Assembly (NCBI GenBank): GCA_036275365.1
Contig: DASUDX010000027.1
Span: 1-24,157, forward strand
Source of the DNA: DASUDX01 sp036275365
Lineage (GTDB): Bacteria; Pseudomonadota; Gammaproteobacteria; Nevskiales; Nevskiaceae
Length of the DNA stretch: 24,157 bases
Reading direction: 5' to 3'
In this document: in pieces, positions 22,301 to 24,157 of the stretch
How the letters are laid out: each line of letters opens with the position of its first letter
How positions within the stretch are numbered: position 1 is the first letter of the stretch
Translations under genes and position numbers: made by a program
The notes under the pieces: model-generated
Told to the model about the DNA's origin: nothing
What the model saw: the letters and a program-made list of their open reading frames with translations, nothing else
The model's database searches: none

Positions 22301-23742
22301 GTTGGGAAGCCGTCATCGGGCTGGAAGTGCACTGCCAGCTCCTCACCCAGACCAAGATCTTTTCCGGTGCGGCCACCGCCTATGGCGCGGCGCCCAACAC
22401 CCAGGCCGATGGCGTGACCCTCGGCCTGCCCGGGGTGCTGCCGGTGCTCAACCGCGAGGCGGTGACGCTGGCGGTGCGCTTCGGTCTCGCGGTGCAGGCG
22501 CAGATTGCTGAGCGCTGCGTGTTCGCCCGCAAGCACTACTTCTATCCGGACCTGCCCAAGGGCTACCAGATCAGCCAGTACGAGCTGCCGATCGTGGCCC
22601 ATGGGCATCTCGACATCGAGGTCGACGGCGCGGTCAAGCGCATCGGCATCACCCGCGCCCATCTCGAGGAGGACGCCGGCAAGTCGCTGCACGAGGCGTT
22701 TCCGGGGCAGACCGGCATCGATCTCAACCGCGCCGGCACGCCGCTGATCGAGATCGTCTCTGAGCCGGACATCCGCTCCAGCGCCGAGGCGGTGGCCTAT
22801 CTCAAGAAGCTGCACCAGCTGGTGGTGCAGCTCGGCATCTGCGACGGCAACATGCAGGAAGGCTCGTTCCGCTGTGACGCCAATGTCTCCGTGCGCCGGC
22901 CTGGGGCGCCTTTCGGCACCCGCACCGAGACCAAGAACATCAACTCCTTCCGCTATGTGCAGCAGGCGATCGATTTCGAGATCGCGCGCCAGATCGAGGT
23001 GATCGAGGGCGGCGGCACCATCCAGCAGGAAACCCGCCTGTTCAATCCGGACACCGGCGAGACCCGGGCCATGCGCTCGAAGGAAAACGCCAACGACTAC
23101 CGCTACTTCCCGGACCCCGATCTGCTGCCGGTGGTGGTCACGGCCGAGGACCGCGAGCGCATCCGCGCCAGCCTTCCGGAGTTGCCGGACGCGCGCAAGG
23201 CGCGCTTCGTCGAGCAGTACGGGCTGCCTGCCTATGACGCCGGCGTGCTGACCGCGGAGCTGGCGGTGGCGGCCTATTACGAGGCGGTGGTGGCGGCCAG
23301 CGGTGGCGATGCCAAGCTCTGCGCCAACTGGGTGATCACCGATCTGCTCGGCGCGCTCAACAAGGCCGGCAAGACCCTGGAAGAGTCGCCGGTGAGCGCC
23401 GCCCAGCTGGCCGGCATGCTGCGCCGGGTCAGCGATCGCACCCTCAGCGGCAAGCTCGCCAAGGAGGTGTTCGAGGCGATGATGGCCGGCGAGGGCGGCA
23501 CCGCCGCCGATGCCGCCGACCGCATCATCCAGGCCCGCGGTCTGGTGCAGATCACCGACGAGTCGGCCCTGGTCGCGGCCATCGATCAGGTGATGGCCGC
23601 CGCGCCCGAGCAGGTGGCGGGTTACCGCGCCGGCAAGGACAAGCTGTTCGGCTTCTTCGTCGGCCAGGTGATGAAGGCCACCCAGGGCAAGGCCAATCCT
23701 GCCCAGCTGAACGAGCTGCTCAAGCGCAAGCTGGGCGGCTGA
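22297..23742 (+). CDS. gatB: Asp/Glu-tRNA amidotransferase subunit B
   Basis: 481 residues, normal length. The start MSWEAVIGLEVHCQLLTQTKIFSG matches the family, so ATG 22297 is used although the frame is open upstream. Landmarks are FARKHYFYPDLPKGYQISQY, HLEEDAGKS, the region GNMQEGSFRCDANVSVRRPG (about 184-203) and TKNINSF, then RSKENANDYRYFPDPDL. The C-terminal YqeY-like tail (about 330-481) binds tRNA. GatB phosphorylates and amidates the glutamyl or aspartyl end of mischarged tRNA with ammonia from GatA. It overlaps the TonB-C-like gene by four bases (ATGA). Confidence 0.97.
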   Translation: MSWEAVIGLEVHCQLLTQTKIFSGAATAYGAAPNTQADGVTLGLPGVLPVLNREAVTLAVRFGLAVQAQIAERCVFARKHYFYPDLPKGYQISQYELPIVAHGHLDIEVDGAVKRIGITRAHLEEDAGKSLHEAFPGQTGIDLNRAGTPLIEIVSEPDIRSSAEAVAYLKKLHQLVVQLGICDGNMQEGSFRCDANVSVRRPGAPFGTRTETKNINSFRYVQQAIDFEIARQIEVIEGGGTIQQETRLFNPDTGETRAMRSKENANDYRYFPDPDLLPVVVTAEDRERIRASLPELPDARKARFVEQYGLPAYDAGVLTAELAVAAYYEAVVAASGGDAKLCANWVITDLLGALNKAGKTLEESPVSAAQLAGMLRRVSDRTLSGKLAKEVFEAMMAGEGGTAADAADRIIQARGLVQITDESALVAAIDQVMAAAPEQVAGYRAGKDKLFGFFVGQVMKATQGKANPAQLNELLKRKLGG

Positions 23743-23746
23743 GGAG
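23741..23746 (+). promoter_or_regulatory. Strong Shine-Dalgarno for the fumarase gene
   Basis: GAGGAG overlaps the gatB stop codon and ends seven bases before the ATG at 23754. It is one of the best ribosome sites in the window and fixes the fumarase start. Confidence 0.7.
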
Positions 23747-23753
23747 TCGCGCC

Positions 23754-24157
23754 ATGACCGTGATCCGCGAGGACGATTTCGTCCAGAGCGTCGCCGACGC
23801 GCTGCAGTTCATTTCGTACTACCACCCGATCGACTACCTCGAGCACCTCGGGCGCGCGTACGAGCGCGAGCAGAGTCCGGCTGCGAAGGACGCGATCGCG
23901 CAGATCCTGACGAACTCGCGCATGTGCGCCGAGGGGAGGCGGCCGATCTGCCAGGACACGGGCATCGTGAACATGTTCCTGAAGGTCGGCATGGGCGTCC
24001 GCTGGGACACGAAGCGCAGCCTCGGCGACATGATCAACGAGGGCGTGCGGCGCGCGTACGGCCATCCTGACAACACCCTGCGTGCCTCCGTCGTCGCGGA
24101 TCCGCTGTTCGCGCGCAAGAACACCAGGGACAACTCGCCGGCCGTATTCCACGTCGA
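23754..24157 (+). CDS. Class I fumarate hydratase, N-terminal part (runs off right edge)
   Basis: 134 residues are visible with no stop. The sequence (DDFVQSVADALQFISYYHPIDYLE, NSRMCAEGRRPICQDTGIVNMFLKVGM, LGDMINEGVRRAYGHPDNTLRASVVADP, ARKNTRDNSPAV) closely follows class I, iron-sulfur fumarases of the Pseudomonas/Xanthomonas type, which interconvert fumarate and malate in the TCA cycle. Cys66 in ICQDTG should be the first ligand of the 4Fe-4S cluster; the other ligands lie beyond the edge. It starts 11 bases after gatB with a strong ribosome site and may be cotranscribed. Codon choice differs from the rest of the window (GCG over GCC, more ACG, TCG and AGG, GAC over GAT). Confidence 0.93.
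   Translation, partial: MTVIREDDFVQSVADALQFISYYHPIDYLEHLGRAYEREQSPAAKDAIAQILTNSRMCAEGRRPICQDTGIVNMFLKVGMGVRWDTKRSLGDMINEGVRRAYGHPDNTLRASVVADPLFARKNTRDNSPAVFHV

Noticed and set aside
1..24157. tRNA genes, CRISPR repeats, insertion sequences, toxin-antitoxin or defence genes
   Set aside because: I looked on both strands and saw no tRNA T-loop pattern in a gap, no regular spaced repeats, no transposase motifs and no orphan small gene pair outside the genes listed.

Overview
The window comes from a very GC-rich chromosome and reads as core genome of a gammaproteobacterium. A Xanthomonadales (Lysobacterales)-like organism is the best guess. This rests on the mreBCD-mrdA-rodA-mltB-rlpA-dacA-lipB cell-shape cluster, the long PurL with its own glutaminase domain, a complete Mla lipid-transport operon, and a fumarase of the Pseudomonas/Xanthomonas type. 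I see no insertion sequence, phage gene, CRISPR array, tRNA or rRNA, and no stretch over 300 bases without a gene.

Layout. Positions 1-509 (minus) hold the N-terminal part of a secreted Calx-beta protein. Positions 644-5705 (plus) hold a DUF1820 gene, an overlapping metallo-beta-lactamase-fold hydrolase and purL. Positions 5745-9670 (minus) hold mlaFEDCB plus mlaA, converging on purL across a 39-base gap with two perfect palindromes. Positions 9759-19400 (minus) hold the elongasome block, from mreB (upstream end) through mreC, mreD, mrdA, rodA, mltB, rlpA and dacA to lipB, with most junctions overlapping by 4 bases. Positions 19666-23742 (plus) hold gatC, gatA, an unusual TonB-C-like gene and gatB. 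At the right edge is the start of a class I fumarase gene.

Function. MreBCD, RodA and PBP2 build the lateral wall. MltB, RlpA and DacA trim it. LipB makes lipoyl groups. MlaFEDB, MlaC and MlaA move phospholipids between outer and inner membranes. GatCAB amidates mischarged Glu-tRNA(Gln) and/or Asp-tRNA(Asn). PurL carries out a purine biosynthesis step.

Most of the window is ordinary. The points most worth a second look are: (1) a secreted protein with two TonB-C-like repeats and paired cysteines, translationally coupled between gatA and gatB; (2) a bipartite, nearly identical 50-base element present both before the DUF1820 gene and between mreB and mreC; (3) a degenerate 7-base tandem repeat between gatC and gatA; (4) tandem hairpins in the mreB leader; (5) a candidate three-Cys/one-His zinc site in PBP2; (6) an ambiguous, possibly CTG, start for lipB. 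I found no convincing new multi-gene defence or mobile system.
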